Of a stretch of DNA of 64,000 nucleotides, positions 27,571 to 38,378 are shown piece after piece. Within the stretch, counting starts at the first letter, position 1. Each line of letters begins with the position of its first letter. Origin of the DNA: Petrosia ficiformis (Eukaryota > Porifera > Demospongiae > Haplosclerida > Petrosiidae); assembly GCA_947044365.1 (NCBI GenBank), contig OX345653.1, positions 2,179,501 to 2,243,500 on the forward strand. Direction: 5' to 3'. A model generated the notes under the pieces. The model saw nothing but the letters and a program-made list of their open reading frames with translations. It had not been told where the DNA came from and did not search any database. The position numbers and the translations under genes were made by a program.

Positions 27571-29089
27571 TATGTATACCCACAATTGTCTCTACTGTCA
27601 CAATTGTCTCTACTGTCACTGTTGTCTCTACTGTCACAAGTGCCTATAGTTTCTACTGTAACAATAGTCTCTAGTCACAATAGTCTCTACTGTCACAGTA
27701 GTCTCTACTGTCACAATAGTCTCCACTGTCACAACAGCCTCTACTGTCCCAATAGTCTGTACTGCCACAGTGGTAACTGTTGTTAAGTATCTATACCCAC
27801 AATTGTCTCTACTGTCACAATTGTCTATACTGTCACAGTAGTCTCTATAGTCAACAATAGTCTCTACTGTCCACAATATTCTCTACTGTCACAATTGTCT
27901 CTACTGTCACAGTACTTTCCATAATCACAATTGTCTCTAATGTCAAAATTGTATCTACTGTCACAATTGTCTCTACTGTAACAGTAGTCTCTACTCTCAG
28001 AATATTCTCTACTGTCGAGAGTGCCTATAGTCTCTACAGTCACAACAGTCTCTGTAGTAACAATTGTCTCCACTGTCATAATAGCCTCTACAGTCCCAAT
28101 ACTCTGTACTGCCACAGTGGTAACGTTTGTCAAGTATCTATACCCACAATAGTCTCTACTGTCACAGTAGACCTTACTGTCACTGTAGACTCTACTGTCA
28201 GAGTAGATAGAGTTTATCGTCATAGTAGTCACTACTCTCACAGTAGTCTCTACGGTCACAAGTACCTATAGTCTCTACCGTCACAACAGTCTCTATAGTC
28301 ACAAAAGTCTCCACTGTCACAATAGTCCTTACTGCCAGTGTTAACTGCTGTCACAGAAGTATCTATGGCCACAATAGTCTCTACTGTCACAGTAGTCTCT
28401 ACAGTCAGAATAGTATCTACTGTCGCAGTAGTCTCAAATGTCACAGTAGTCTCTACTGTCACTGTAGTATCTACTGTCACAGTAGTCTCTACTGTCACAG
28501 TAGTCTCTACTGTCACAAGTGCCTATAGTCTCTTCTTTCACAATAGTCTCTATGGTCTCAATAGTCTCAGTAGGGACTACTGTGACAGTAGAGACTACTG
28601 TGACAGTGGAGACTATTGTGTCCGTAGAGATTATTGTGACAGTGGAGACTATTGTGACTATACAGACTATTGTCACACTAGAGTCTTCAGGCTCTTGTGA
28701 CAGTATAGACTACTGTGAGAGTAGACTACTGCGATAATAGACTCTACTGTGAAAGTAGAGACTACTGTGAGAGTAGAGACAATTGTGACAGTAGATACAG
28801 TTTTGACAGTAGAGACTATTGTGAATATAGAAACTACTGTAAGAGTAGAGATTATTGTGACAGTTGAGACTATTGTGACTATAGATACTATTATGACAGT
28901 AGAGACTATAGGCACGTGAGACAGTAGAGACTACTGTGAGAGTAGAGACTACTGTGACAATAGACTCTTATCTGACAGTAGACTACTGTGACAGTAGAAA
29001 CTACTTTGACGGTAGACAACTGTGATAGTAGAGACTACTGCGATACAAGATACTGCGGTGACAGTTGAAATTATTGTGACAGTAGAGAC

Positions 29090-30755
29090 TGTTGTGACAG
29101 TAGAGACTACTGTGACAGCAGTTACTACCGTGATATAAGAGACTACTGCGACATCTGAGACTGCAGTGACAGTAGACAATTGTGACTATAGATACTGCTG
29201 TGACTGTAGAGATAATTGTTGACTGTAGAGAAAATTGTGACTGTAGAGACTATTGTGACAGTAGAGACTATTGTGACTATAGAGACAACTGTGACAGTAG
29301 AGACAATTGTGACAGTGGAGACTATTGTTACTACAAATACTGTTGTGACTGAGAGACTATAGGCACCGGTGAAAGTAGAGACTACTGTTACATTAGAGAC
29401 AATTGTGACAGTAGATAAAATTTTGACATTAGAGATAATTGTGATTATAGAAAGTACCGACAGTACAGACAATTGTGACAGTACAGACAATTGTGACAGT
29501 AGAGAATATTGTGACAGTAGAGACTATTGTGACTATAGAGACTACTGTGACAGTATAGACAATTGTGACAGTAGAGACAATTGTGACAGTATAGACTATT
29601 GTGACATTGGAGACTATTTTGACAGTAGAGACTATAGTGAGTATAGAGACTACAATGACAGCAGTCACAACTGTGACAGTAAAGACAACTTTGACAGTTG
29701 AGACTACTGAGACAGCAGAGACTGCGGCGACAGTTGAAACTACTGCCAGAGTAGTCACAAAATAGCTACGGTGACAGTTGAGACTATTCTGACAGTAGAG
29801 ACTACTGTGAGAGTAAAGACTATTGTGACTATAGATATTACTGTGACAGCAGTTACCACTGTCGCAGTATTCTCTAATGTCACGGTTGTAATTGCTGTCA
29901 CAGTAGTCTCTACTGTCACAATAGTCTCTACTGTCACAGTAGTCTCTACTCTCACATCACAATAGTCTCTACTCTCGCCGTAGAGACTATAGTCACAATA
30001 GTCTCTACTGTCACAATAGTCTCTACTGTCACAGTGGTAACTGCTGTCACAGTATTAACTATAGTCACAATGGTCTCTACTCTGACAGTAGTCTCTACTG
30101 TCAGAGTAGTCTCAACTGTCGCAGTAACTATAATGTGAAGTTGGCAACTGCTGTTGCAGTAGTTTCTACAGTAAAAATCATAGTCTACTGAGGCAGAAGT
30201 TTCAACTGTCACAGCAGTCTCTGCTGTCGCAGTAGTCTCAACTGTAAGAGTATTCTTTACTGTCACAGTGGTGATTGCTCTCACAGTAGTCTCTATACTC
30301 ACAAAAGTCTCTTATGTCACAATAGTCTCCACTGTCACAATAATCTCACTCTCATAATAGTCTCTACGGTTACAGTGGTACTGCTGTCACAGTATTCTCT
30401 ATAGTCACAATAGTCTCTACTGTCGAAATAGTCTCCAATGTCACAATAGTCTATACTGTCACAATTGTCTCTACTGTCACAATTGTCTATATTGTGACAG
30501 TAGTCTCTAAGGTCAGAATAGTCTCTACTGTCACAATAGTCTCTACTGTCACAATTGTCACTTCTGTCACAATTGTCTCTACGGTCACAGTACTTTCTAT
30601 AATCACAATAGTCTCCACTGTCACAATAGTCTCTACTGACCCAATAGCCTGTACTGCCAGAGTGGTAACTGTTGTCACAGAAGTATCTATACCCACAATA
30701 GTCTCTACTGTCACAGTAGACTCTCACTGTAGACTCTACTGTCAGAGTAGATAGA
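29090..30755. repeat. Higher-order block shared with 14,630-16,345, copy 2
   Basis: This is the paralogue of 14,630-16,345. Small stepwise offset changes indicate loss of one or a few monomers. A stretch present near 15,300-15,355, including the TTGCCAACTTTACcTTATAG marker, is shortened here: near 29,755 the sequence passes directly to ATAGCTACGGTGACAG. Confidence 0.78.
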
Positions 30756-33023
30756 GTCTATCGTCAAAGTAGTCACTACTCTCACAGTAGTCTCTACTGT
30801 CACAAGTGCCTATAGTCTCTACCGTCACAACAGTCTCTATAGTCACAAAAGTCTCCACTGTCACAATAGTCCTTACTGCCAGTGGTAACTGCTGTCACAG
30901 AAGTATCTATGGCCAAAGTAGTCTCTAATGTCACAGCAGTCTCTACAGTCCGAGTAGTATCTTTTGTCGCAGTAGTCTCTACTGTCACAGTAGTCTCTAC
31001 TGTCACAGTAGTCTCTACTGTCACAAGTGCCTATAGTCTCTCTGTCACAATAGTCTCTATGGTCACAATAGTCTAAGTAGAGACTACTGTGACCGTAGAG
31101 ACTACTGTGAAAGTGGAGACTATTGTGTCCGTAGAGATTATTGTGACAGTGGAGACTATTGTGACTATACAGACTATTGTCACACAAGAGACTTTAGGCT
31201 CTTGTGACAGTATAGACTACTGTGTGAGTAGGCTACTGTGATAATAGACTCTACTCTGAAAGTAGAGACTACTGTGAGAGTAGAGACAATTGTGACAGTA
31301 GATACAGTTTTGACAGTAGAGACTATTGTGAATATAGAAACTACTGTAACAGTAGAGATTATTGTGATAGTTGAGACTATTATGACTATAGATACTATTA
31401 TGACAGTAGAGACTATAGGCACGTGAGACAGTAGAAACTACTGTGACAGCAGTTACCACTGTTGCAGTCTTCTCTAATGTCACGGTGGTAATTGCTGTCA
31501 CAGTAGTCTCTACTCTCACAGTAGAGTCTATTGACCCAGTAGTCTCTAACTGTCACAGTACTTTCCACTGTCACCGCTGTCTCTGCTGTCGCAGTAGTCT
31601 GTACTGTTAGAGGAGTCTCTACTGTCACTGTAGTCTCTACTGTCAGAGTTTAGTCTATTGTCACAATAGTCTCTACTGTCACAGTAGTCTCTACTGTCAC
31701 ATCACAATAGTCTATACTGTCACCAAATAGACTATTGTCACAATAGTCTCTACTGTCACAATTGTCTCTACTGTAACAGTATTCACTACTGTCACAGTAG
31801 AGTCTATTGTCACAGTACTCTCTACTCTCAGAGTAGTCTCTACTGTCACAAGTGCCTATAGTCTCTACTGTCACAACTGTATAGTCACAGTAGTCTCTAA
31901 CTGTCACTGCAGTCGCTGCTGTAGTAGTAGTCTCTAATTGTCACGGTGGTAACTGCTGTCACTGTAGTCTCTACTGTGACAGTAGAGTGTATTGTCACAA
32001 AAGTCTCTACTGTCAATCGTCTACTGTCACAATAGTCTTTAGCTGTCACAGTAGTTTAAACTGTCACTGCAGTCTCTGATGTCGCAGTAGTCTTTAATAT
32101 CACAGTAATTTCAACTGTCACCGCTGTCTCTGCTGTCGCTGTAGTCTCTACTGTCACAGGAGAGTCTATTGTCAGAGTAGTCTCTATTCTCACAATAGTC
32201 TCTACTGTCACATATGCATATAATCTCTACGGTCACAACAGTCTCTATAGTCACAATAGTCTCTACTGTTACAGTGGTACTGCTGTCACAGTAGTCTCTA
32301 TAGTCACAATAGTCTCTACTGTCGAAATAGACTCCAATGTCCCAATAGTCTATACTGTCACAATTGTCTCTACTGTCACAATTGTCTATATTGTCACAGT
32401 AGTCTCTAAGGTCCGAATCGTCTCTACTGTCACAATAGTCTCTACTGTCACAATAGTCTCTACTGTCTCAATTGTCTCTACGGTCACAGTACTTTCTATA
32501 ATCACAATAGTCTCTACTGTCACAACAGTCTCTATAGTCACAAATGTCTCCGCTGTCACAATAGTCCTTACTGCCAGTGGTAACTGCTGTCACAGAAGTA
32601 TCTATGGCCACAATAGTCTCTACTGTCACAGTAGTCTCTACAGTCAGAGTAGTATCTATTGTCGCAGTAGTCTGAAATGTCACAGTAGTCTCTACTGTCA
32701 CAGTAGTCTCTACTGTCACAAGTGCCTATAGTCTCTTCTGTCACAATAGTCTCTATGGTCACAATAGTCTCAGTAGAGACTACTGTGACAGTAGAGACTA
32801 CTGTGACAGTAGAGACTACTGTGACAGTGGAGACTATTTTGTCCGTAGAGATTATTGTGACAGTGGAGACTATTGTGACTATAGAGACTATTGTGACTCT
32901 AGAGACTTTAGGCTCTTGTGACAGTATAGACTACTGTGAGAGTAGATTACTGTGATAGTAGACTCTACTGTGAGAGTAGAGACTACTGTGACTATAGATA
33001 CTACTGTGACAGCAGTTACCACT

Positions 33024-36000
33024 GTCGCAGTATTCTCTAATGTCACGGTGGTAATTGCTGTCACAGTAGTCTCTACTCTCACAGTAGAGTCTATTGACAC
33101 AGTAGTCTCTAACTGTCACAGTACTTTCCACTGTCAGCGCTGTCTCTGATGTCGCAGTAGTCTCTCCTGTTAGAGTATTTTCTACTGTCACTGTAGTCTC
33201 TACTGTCAGAGTTTAGTCTATTGTCACAACAGTCTCTAGTGTCACAGTAGTCTCTACTGTCACATCACAATAGTCTGTACTGTCACCGTAGAGACTATAG
33301 TCAATATAGTCTCTACAGTTGCAATAGTCTCTACTGTCACAATTGTCTCTACTGTCACAATTGTCTCTACTGTAACAGTATTCACTACTGTCACAGTAGA
33401 GTCTATTGTCACAGTACTCTCTACTCTCACAGTAGTCTCTACTGTCACAAGTGCCTATAGTCTATTCTGTCACAAATGTCTCTATAGTCACAGTAGTCTC
33501 TAACTGTCACTGCAGTCGCTCCTGTCGCAGTAATCTCTAATGGTCACTGTGGTAACTGCTGTCACTGTAGTCTCTATTGTGACAGTAGAGTGTATTGTCA
33601 CAGTAGTCTCTACTGTCAATGGTCTACTGTCACAATAATTAACTGTCACAGTAGTTTCAACTGTCACCGCAGTCTCTGCTGTCACTGTAGTCTCTACTGT
33701 CAGAGAAGTCTCCCCTGTCAATGTAGTCTCTACTGTCACAGGAGAGTCTATTGTCAGAGTAGTCTCTATTCTCACAATAGTCTCTGCTGTCACATGTGCA
33801 TATAATCTCTACGGTCACAACAGTCTCTATAGTCACAATAGTCTGTACTGTCACAATTGTCTACTGTCACAGTACTTTCTATAATCACAATAATCTCCAC
33901 TGTCACAATAGTCTCTACTGTCCCAATAGTCTGTACTGCCACAGTGGTAACTGTTGTCACAGAAGTATCTATACCCACAATAGTCTCTACTGTCACAGTA
34001 GTCTCTACTGTCACTGTAGACTCTACTGTCAGAGTAGATAGAGTCTATCGTCCCAGTAGTCACTACTCTCACAGTAGTCTCTACTCTCACAAGTGCCTAT
34101 AGTCTCTACAGTCACAACAGTCTCTATAGTCACAAAAGTCTCCACTGTCACAATAGTCCTTACTGCCAGTGGTAACTGCTGTCACAGAAGTATCTATGGC
34201 CACAATAGTCTCTACTATCACATTAGTCTCTACAGTCAGAGTAGTATCTACTGTCGCAGTGTTCTCTAACATCACGGTGGTAACTGCTGTCTCAGTAGTC
34301 TCTACACTCACAGTAGAGTCTATTGTCACAGTAGTCTCTACTGTCACAGTAGTCTCTACTGCCACAAGGGCCTATAGTCTCTACTGTCACAATAGTCTCT
34401 ATGGTCACAATAGTCTCTACTGTCACAGTGGTAACTGCTGTCACAGTAGTCTCTATAGACACAATTGGTCTCTACTGTCACAATTATCTGCACTATCACA
34501 ATAGTCTATACTGTCAAAATTATCTCTACTGTCACAATTATCTCTACTGTCACAACAGTCTCTGGAGTCACAAGAGTGTCTACTGTCACTGCTGTCGCTG
34601 TTGTCGCAGTAGTCTCTAATGTCACAGTGGTAACTGCTGTCACAGTAGTCTCTACTGTGACAGTAGAGTGTATTGTCACAGTAGTCTCTACTGTCAATAG
34701 TCTACTGTCACCAATAGTCTTTAACAGTCACATTAGTTTCGAGTCTACAAACAGTCTGATGTCGAGTCTCTAATGTCACAGTGGTAACTGCTGTCACAGT
34801 AGTCTCTACTGTGACAGTAGAGTGTACTGTCACAGTAGTCTCTACTGTCACAGTAGTTTCAACTGTCACAGTAGTCTCTACTGTCACTGTTGTCTCTACT
34901 GTCACAAGAGCCTATAGTCTCTACTGTAACAATAGTCTTTACAGTCACAATAGTCTCCACTGTCAAAATAGTCTCTACTGTCACAATAGTCTCCACTGTC
35001 ACAATAGCCTCTACTGTCCCAATAGTCTGTACTGCCACAGTGGTAACTGTTGTCAAGTATCTATAGCCACAATTGTCTCTACTGTCACAATTGTCTATAC
35101 TGTCACAGTAGTCTCTATAATCACAATAGTCTCTACTCTCACAATTATCTCTACTGTCACAATTGTCTCTACTGTCACAGTACTTTCCATAATCACAATT
35201 GTCTCTAATGTCAAAATTGTATCTACTGTCACAATCGTCTCTACTGTAACAGTAGTCTCTACTCTCACAGTATTCTCTACTGTCGAGAGTGCCTATAGTC
35301 TCTACAGTCACAACAGTCTCTGTAGTAACAATTGTCTTAACTGTCACAATTGTCTCTACTGTCACAGTTGTCTCTATAGTCACAATAGTCTCTACTGTCA
35401 AAATAGTCTCTACAGTCAAAACTCTCTTTAGTCAACAATTGCCTCTACAGTCACATAGTTTCTATAGTCACAATTGTCTACTGTCACTGCAGTCTCAGAT
35501 GTCGCAGTAGTCTCTTATGTCACGGTGGTAACTGCTGTCCAGTAGAGTGTTTTGTCACAGTAGTTTCTACTGTCAATGTTCTACTGTCACAATAGTCTTT
35601 AACTGTCACAGTAGTTTCACCTGTCCTCGCAACCTCTAATGTCGAAGTAGTCTCTAATGTCACAGTAGTTTTACCTGTCAACGCTGTCTCTGCAGTCCCT
35701 GTAGTCTCTACTGTCACAGTAGTCTCCACTGTCACTGTAGTCTCTACCGTCACAGGAGTCTATTGTCAGAGTAGTCTCTATTCTCACAATAGTCTCTACT
35801 GTCCCAAGTGCCTATAGTCACAACAGTCTCTATAGTCACAATAGTCTCCACTGTCACTATTGTGTCTACTGTCACAGAGGTAACTGTTTTCACAGAAGTA
35901 TATATACCCACAATAGTCTCTATTTTCACAGTAGTCTCTACTGTCAGATAGTCTTTACTGCCACTAGTGCCTGTAGTCTCTGCTGTCACCACAGACTCAA

Positions 36001-37973
36001 AAGTCTCCACTGTTTTAATGTCACAATAGTCTCTACTGCCACTGTGGTAACTACTGTCACAGAAGTATCTATGGCCACAATAGTCTCTAATTTCACAATA
36101 GTCTCTACTGTCACTAGTGCCAATAGTCTCTACTGTCACACAAGTCTCTATTTTTCACAATAGTCTCTACTGTCACAATAGTCTCTAATGTCACAATTGT
36201 CTCTACTGTCACAGTAGTCTCTATAGTCACAATAGTCTCTACTGTCACTGCAGTCTCTGCTGTCGCAGTAGTCTCTAATGTCACGGGGGTAACTGCTGTC
36301 ACATTAGTCTCTACTGTGACAGTAGAGTCTATTGTCTCAGTAGTCTCTACAGTCTCTACTGTGACAGTAGAGTCTATTGTCACAGTAGTCTCTACTGTGA
36401 CAAGAGACTACTATCACAGTAGATTCCACTGACACAGTAGTCTCTACTGTCACTGTTGTCTCTACTGTCACAAGTGCCTATAGTCTCAACTGTCACAATA
36501 GTCACTATAGTCACGATATTCTCCATTGTCACAATGGTCTCTACTGTCACAATTGTCTCTACTGTAACAGTAGTCATTACTGTCACAGTAGAGTCTATTG
36601 TCACAGTAGTCTCTACTGTGACAAGAGACTACTGTAACAGTAGTCACTACTGTCACAGTAGAGTCTATTGTCACAGTAGTCTCTACTCTCACAGTAGTCT
36701 TTACTTTCCCCAGTGCCTATAGAGTCTACTGTCACAACAGTCTCCATAGTCACAATAGTCTCTACTGTCACTGCAGTCGCTGCTGTCGTAGTAGTCTCTA
36801 ATATCACGGTGGTAACTGCTGTCTCTGTAGTCTCTACTGGGACAGTAGAGTGTATTGTCACAGTAGTCTTTACTGTTAATGGTCTACTGTCACAATAGGC
36901 TTTAACTGTCACAGTAGTTTCAACTGTCACCGCTGTCTCTGCTGTCGCTGTAGTCTCTATTGTCACAGTAGTCTCCACTGTCACTGTAGTCTCTACTGTC
37001 ACAGGAGAGTCTATTGTCAGAGTAGTCTCTATTCTCACAATAGTCTCTATTGTCACAAGTACCTATAGTCTCTACTGTCACAACAGTCTCTATTGTCACA
37101 ATAGAATCCACTGTCACTATTGTTTCTACTGTCACAAATACTAACTGTTGTCCCAGTAGTATCTATAGTCAATATAGTCTCCACATTCACAATAGTCTAA
37201 AATGACACAATAGTCTCTACTGCCACAGTGGTAACTGTTCTCACAGAAGTATCTACATCCACAATAGTCTCTATTTTTACAGTAGTCTCTACTGTCAGAG
37301 TAGTCTCTACTGTCGCAGTAGTCTCAACTGTCACAGTAGTCTCTACTATCACTGTAGTCTCTACTGTCACAGTAGAGTCTATTGTCACAGTAGTCTCTAC
37401 TGTCACAGTAGTCTCTACTGTCACAGTAGTGTCTACTGTCACAAGTGCCTATAGTCTTTACTGTCACAATAGTCTCTTTGGTCACAATAGTCTCTAATGT
37501 CACAATAGTCTCCACTGTCACAAAAGTCTCTACTGTCACAATAGTCTCAACTGTCACAGTGGTAACTACTGTCACAGTAGTATCTATAGTCACAATGGTC
37601 TCTAGTCTCCCAGTAGTCTCTTCTGTCAGAGTAGTCTCAACTGTCGCAGTAGCTATAATGTAAAGTTGGAAACTGCTGTCGCAGTAGATTCTACAGTCAA
37701 AATTATAGTCTACTGTGGCAGTAGTTTCAAATGTCACCGCAGTCTCTGCTGCCGTAGTAGTCTCAACTGTCACAGTAGTCTTTACTGTCACAGTGGTGAC
37801 TGCTATCACAGTAGTCTCTATACTCAAAATAGTCTCTAATGTCACAATTGTCTCCACTGTCACAATAATCTCTACTGTCACAATAGTCTCTACTGTTACA
37901 GTGGTATGGCTGTCACAGTAGTCTCTATAGTCACAATAGTCTCTACTGTCAAAATAGTCTCCAATATCACAAT
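33024..37973 (+). repeat. 18-bp minisatellite array, single-orientation part 1
   Basis: The same 18-bp family runs only in orientation P. Monomers are more diverged and mixed than in the left part. Recurrent variant runs include GTCTTTAACTGTCACAG (for example near 35,597) and, near 37,650, a decayed copy of the GTTGGCAAC marker that is also present at 3,640 and 11,340. Nothing gene-like was seen. It ends where the LTR begins. Confidence 0.95.
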
Positions 37974-38228
37974 TGTGGAATATGACTTACAATAATAATT
38001 AGTAATGATTGTTTTGCATATAATATTATTTGTATATAGTATTTGACATTCATATTGTTGTAATTGTTGTAGTGTGTTGTTGTAATGGTTGTAGTATCTT
38101 GTATGTCTGTCCAATTATAGTAGCCCTTATAATGTATGTAAGATAGACGGCTATTCTATATTTAAGTATAAATACGAAATGATTATGTTTTAGAAGAGAT
38201 CTTTGAGAGCTAAGTCAATAATACCACA
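37974..38228 (+). mobile_element. Candidate 5' LTR, 255 bp
   Basis: It begins TGTGGAATATGAC and ends AATACCACA, giving the canonical TG...CA ends with five-base inverted termini. It is AT-rich and unlike the surrounding array. A TATA-like element lies at 38,167-38,174. I see no AATAAA. The left boundary shares the bases CAATTGT with the satellite, so it could be off by a few bases. Confidence 0.75.
38167..38174 (+). promoter_or_regulatory. TATA-like element in the LTR
   Basis: TATAAATA stands 55 bases before the LTR end and 80 bases before the Gag ATG, a normal place for the core promoter of an LTR element. No experimental inference is possible. Confidence 0.5.
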
Positions 38229-38242
38229 TGGTGGCAGAGGTG
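38229..38242 (+). other. Candidate tRNA primer-binding site
   Basis: TGGTGGCAGAGGTG starts immediately after the LTR's final CA. Its complement ends in CCA, as the 3' end of a tRNA must. The priming tRNA is not identified here; matching against animal tRNA 3' ends would do so. Confidence 0.6.
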
Positions 38243-38246
38243 TACT

Positions 38247-38378
38247 ATGGCCCAGTTACGTTTACAACCTCCAGAATTATTTAACTTCCGAAATCCGGAT
38301 GATTGGCCGAGATGGAAGAGACGCTTCGAACAGTTTCGTGTAGCATCTGGACTAGTTGACGATGACGCATCTAAACAG
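38247..38378 (+). pseudogene. gag: Gag N-terminal fragment, truncated at codon 44
   Basis: The frame opens at ATG 38,247, five bases after the candidate primer-binding site, and stays Gag-like for 44 codons. Visible features are an L-Q-P-P-E motif at residues 6-10, N-F-R-N-P-D-D-W at 13-20, a basic aromatic stretch W-K-R-R-F-E-Q-F at 23-30 and an acidic D-D-D at 38-40. Then the frame runs into satellite (junction within CAG at about 38,376-38,378) and stops at 38,432. Gag would form the particle that packages element RNA; this remnant lacks nearly all of it and cannot function. The assignment rests on the pattern and on the LTR context. Confidence 0.8.

Larger units (their letters stand above)
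1..33023. repeat. 18-bp minisatellite array, strand-switching part
   Basis: Tandem monomers of consensus GTCTCTACTGTCACAATA (orientation P) or its reverse complement (orientation M), with variants such as CACAGTAG, CACAATTG and GCAGTAG. Approximate orientation map on the plus strand: M 1-85; P 86-699; M to 3,155; P to 4,040; M to 5,408; P to 5,936; M to 7,718; P to 8,337; M to 10,793; P to 11,735; M to 12,995; P to 13,613; M to 15,450; P to 16,667; M to 17,052; P to 17,715; M to 17,986; P to 18,170; M to 18,972; P to 23,464; M to 23,849; P to 24,470; M to 25,402; P to 28,568; M to 29,860; P to 31,074; M to 31,460; P to 32,771; M to 33,023. Single inverted monomers occur inside blocks. No start, splice or codon-use signal suggests coding; open frames on both strands follow from the 18-base period. 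The array continues off the left edge. Confidence 0.97.
37974..38378 (+). mobile_element. Truncated LTR retrotransposon (5' LTR, PBS, start of gag)
   Basis: About 405 bp of non-satellite DNA has the order of the 5' end of an LTR retrotransposon: a 255-bp candidate LTR bounded by TGTGG and CCACA, an adjacent TGG-starting primer-binding site, a short leader and an ATG opening a Gag-like frame. The body, pol and 3' LTR are absent and the satellite resumes mid-gag. With no 3' end, a target-site duplication cannot be tested. The peptide resembles Gag N-termini of LTR retrotransposons widespread in aquatic animals; this is from memory, and a protein search would settle it. Confidence 0.82.
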
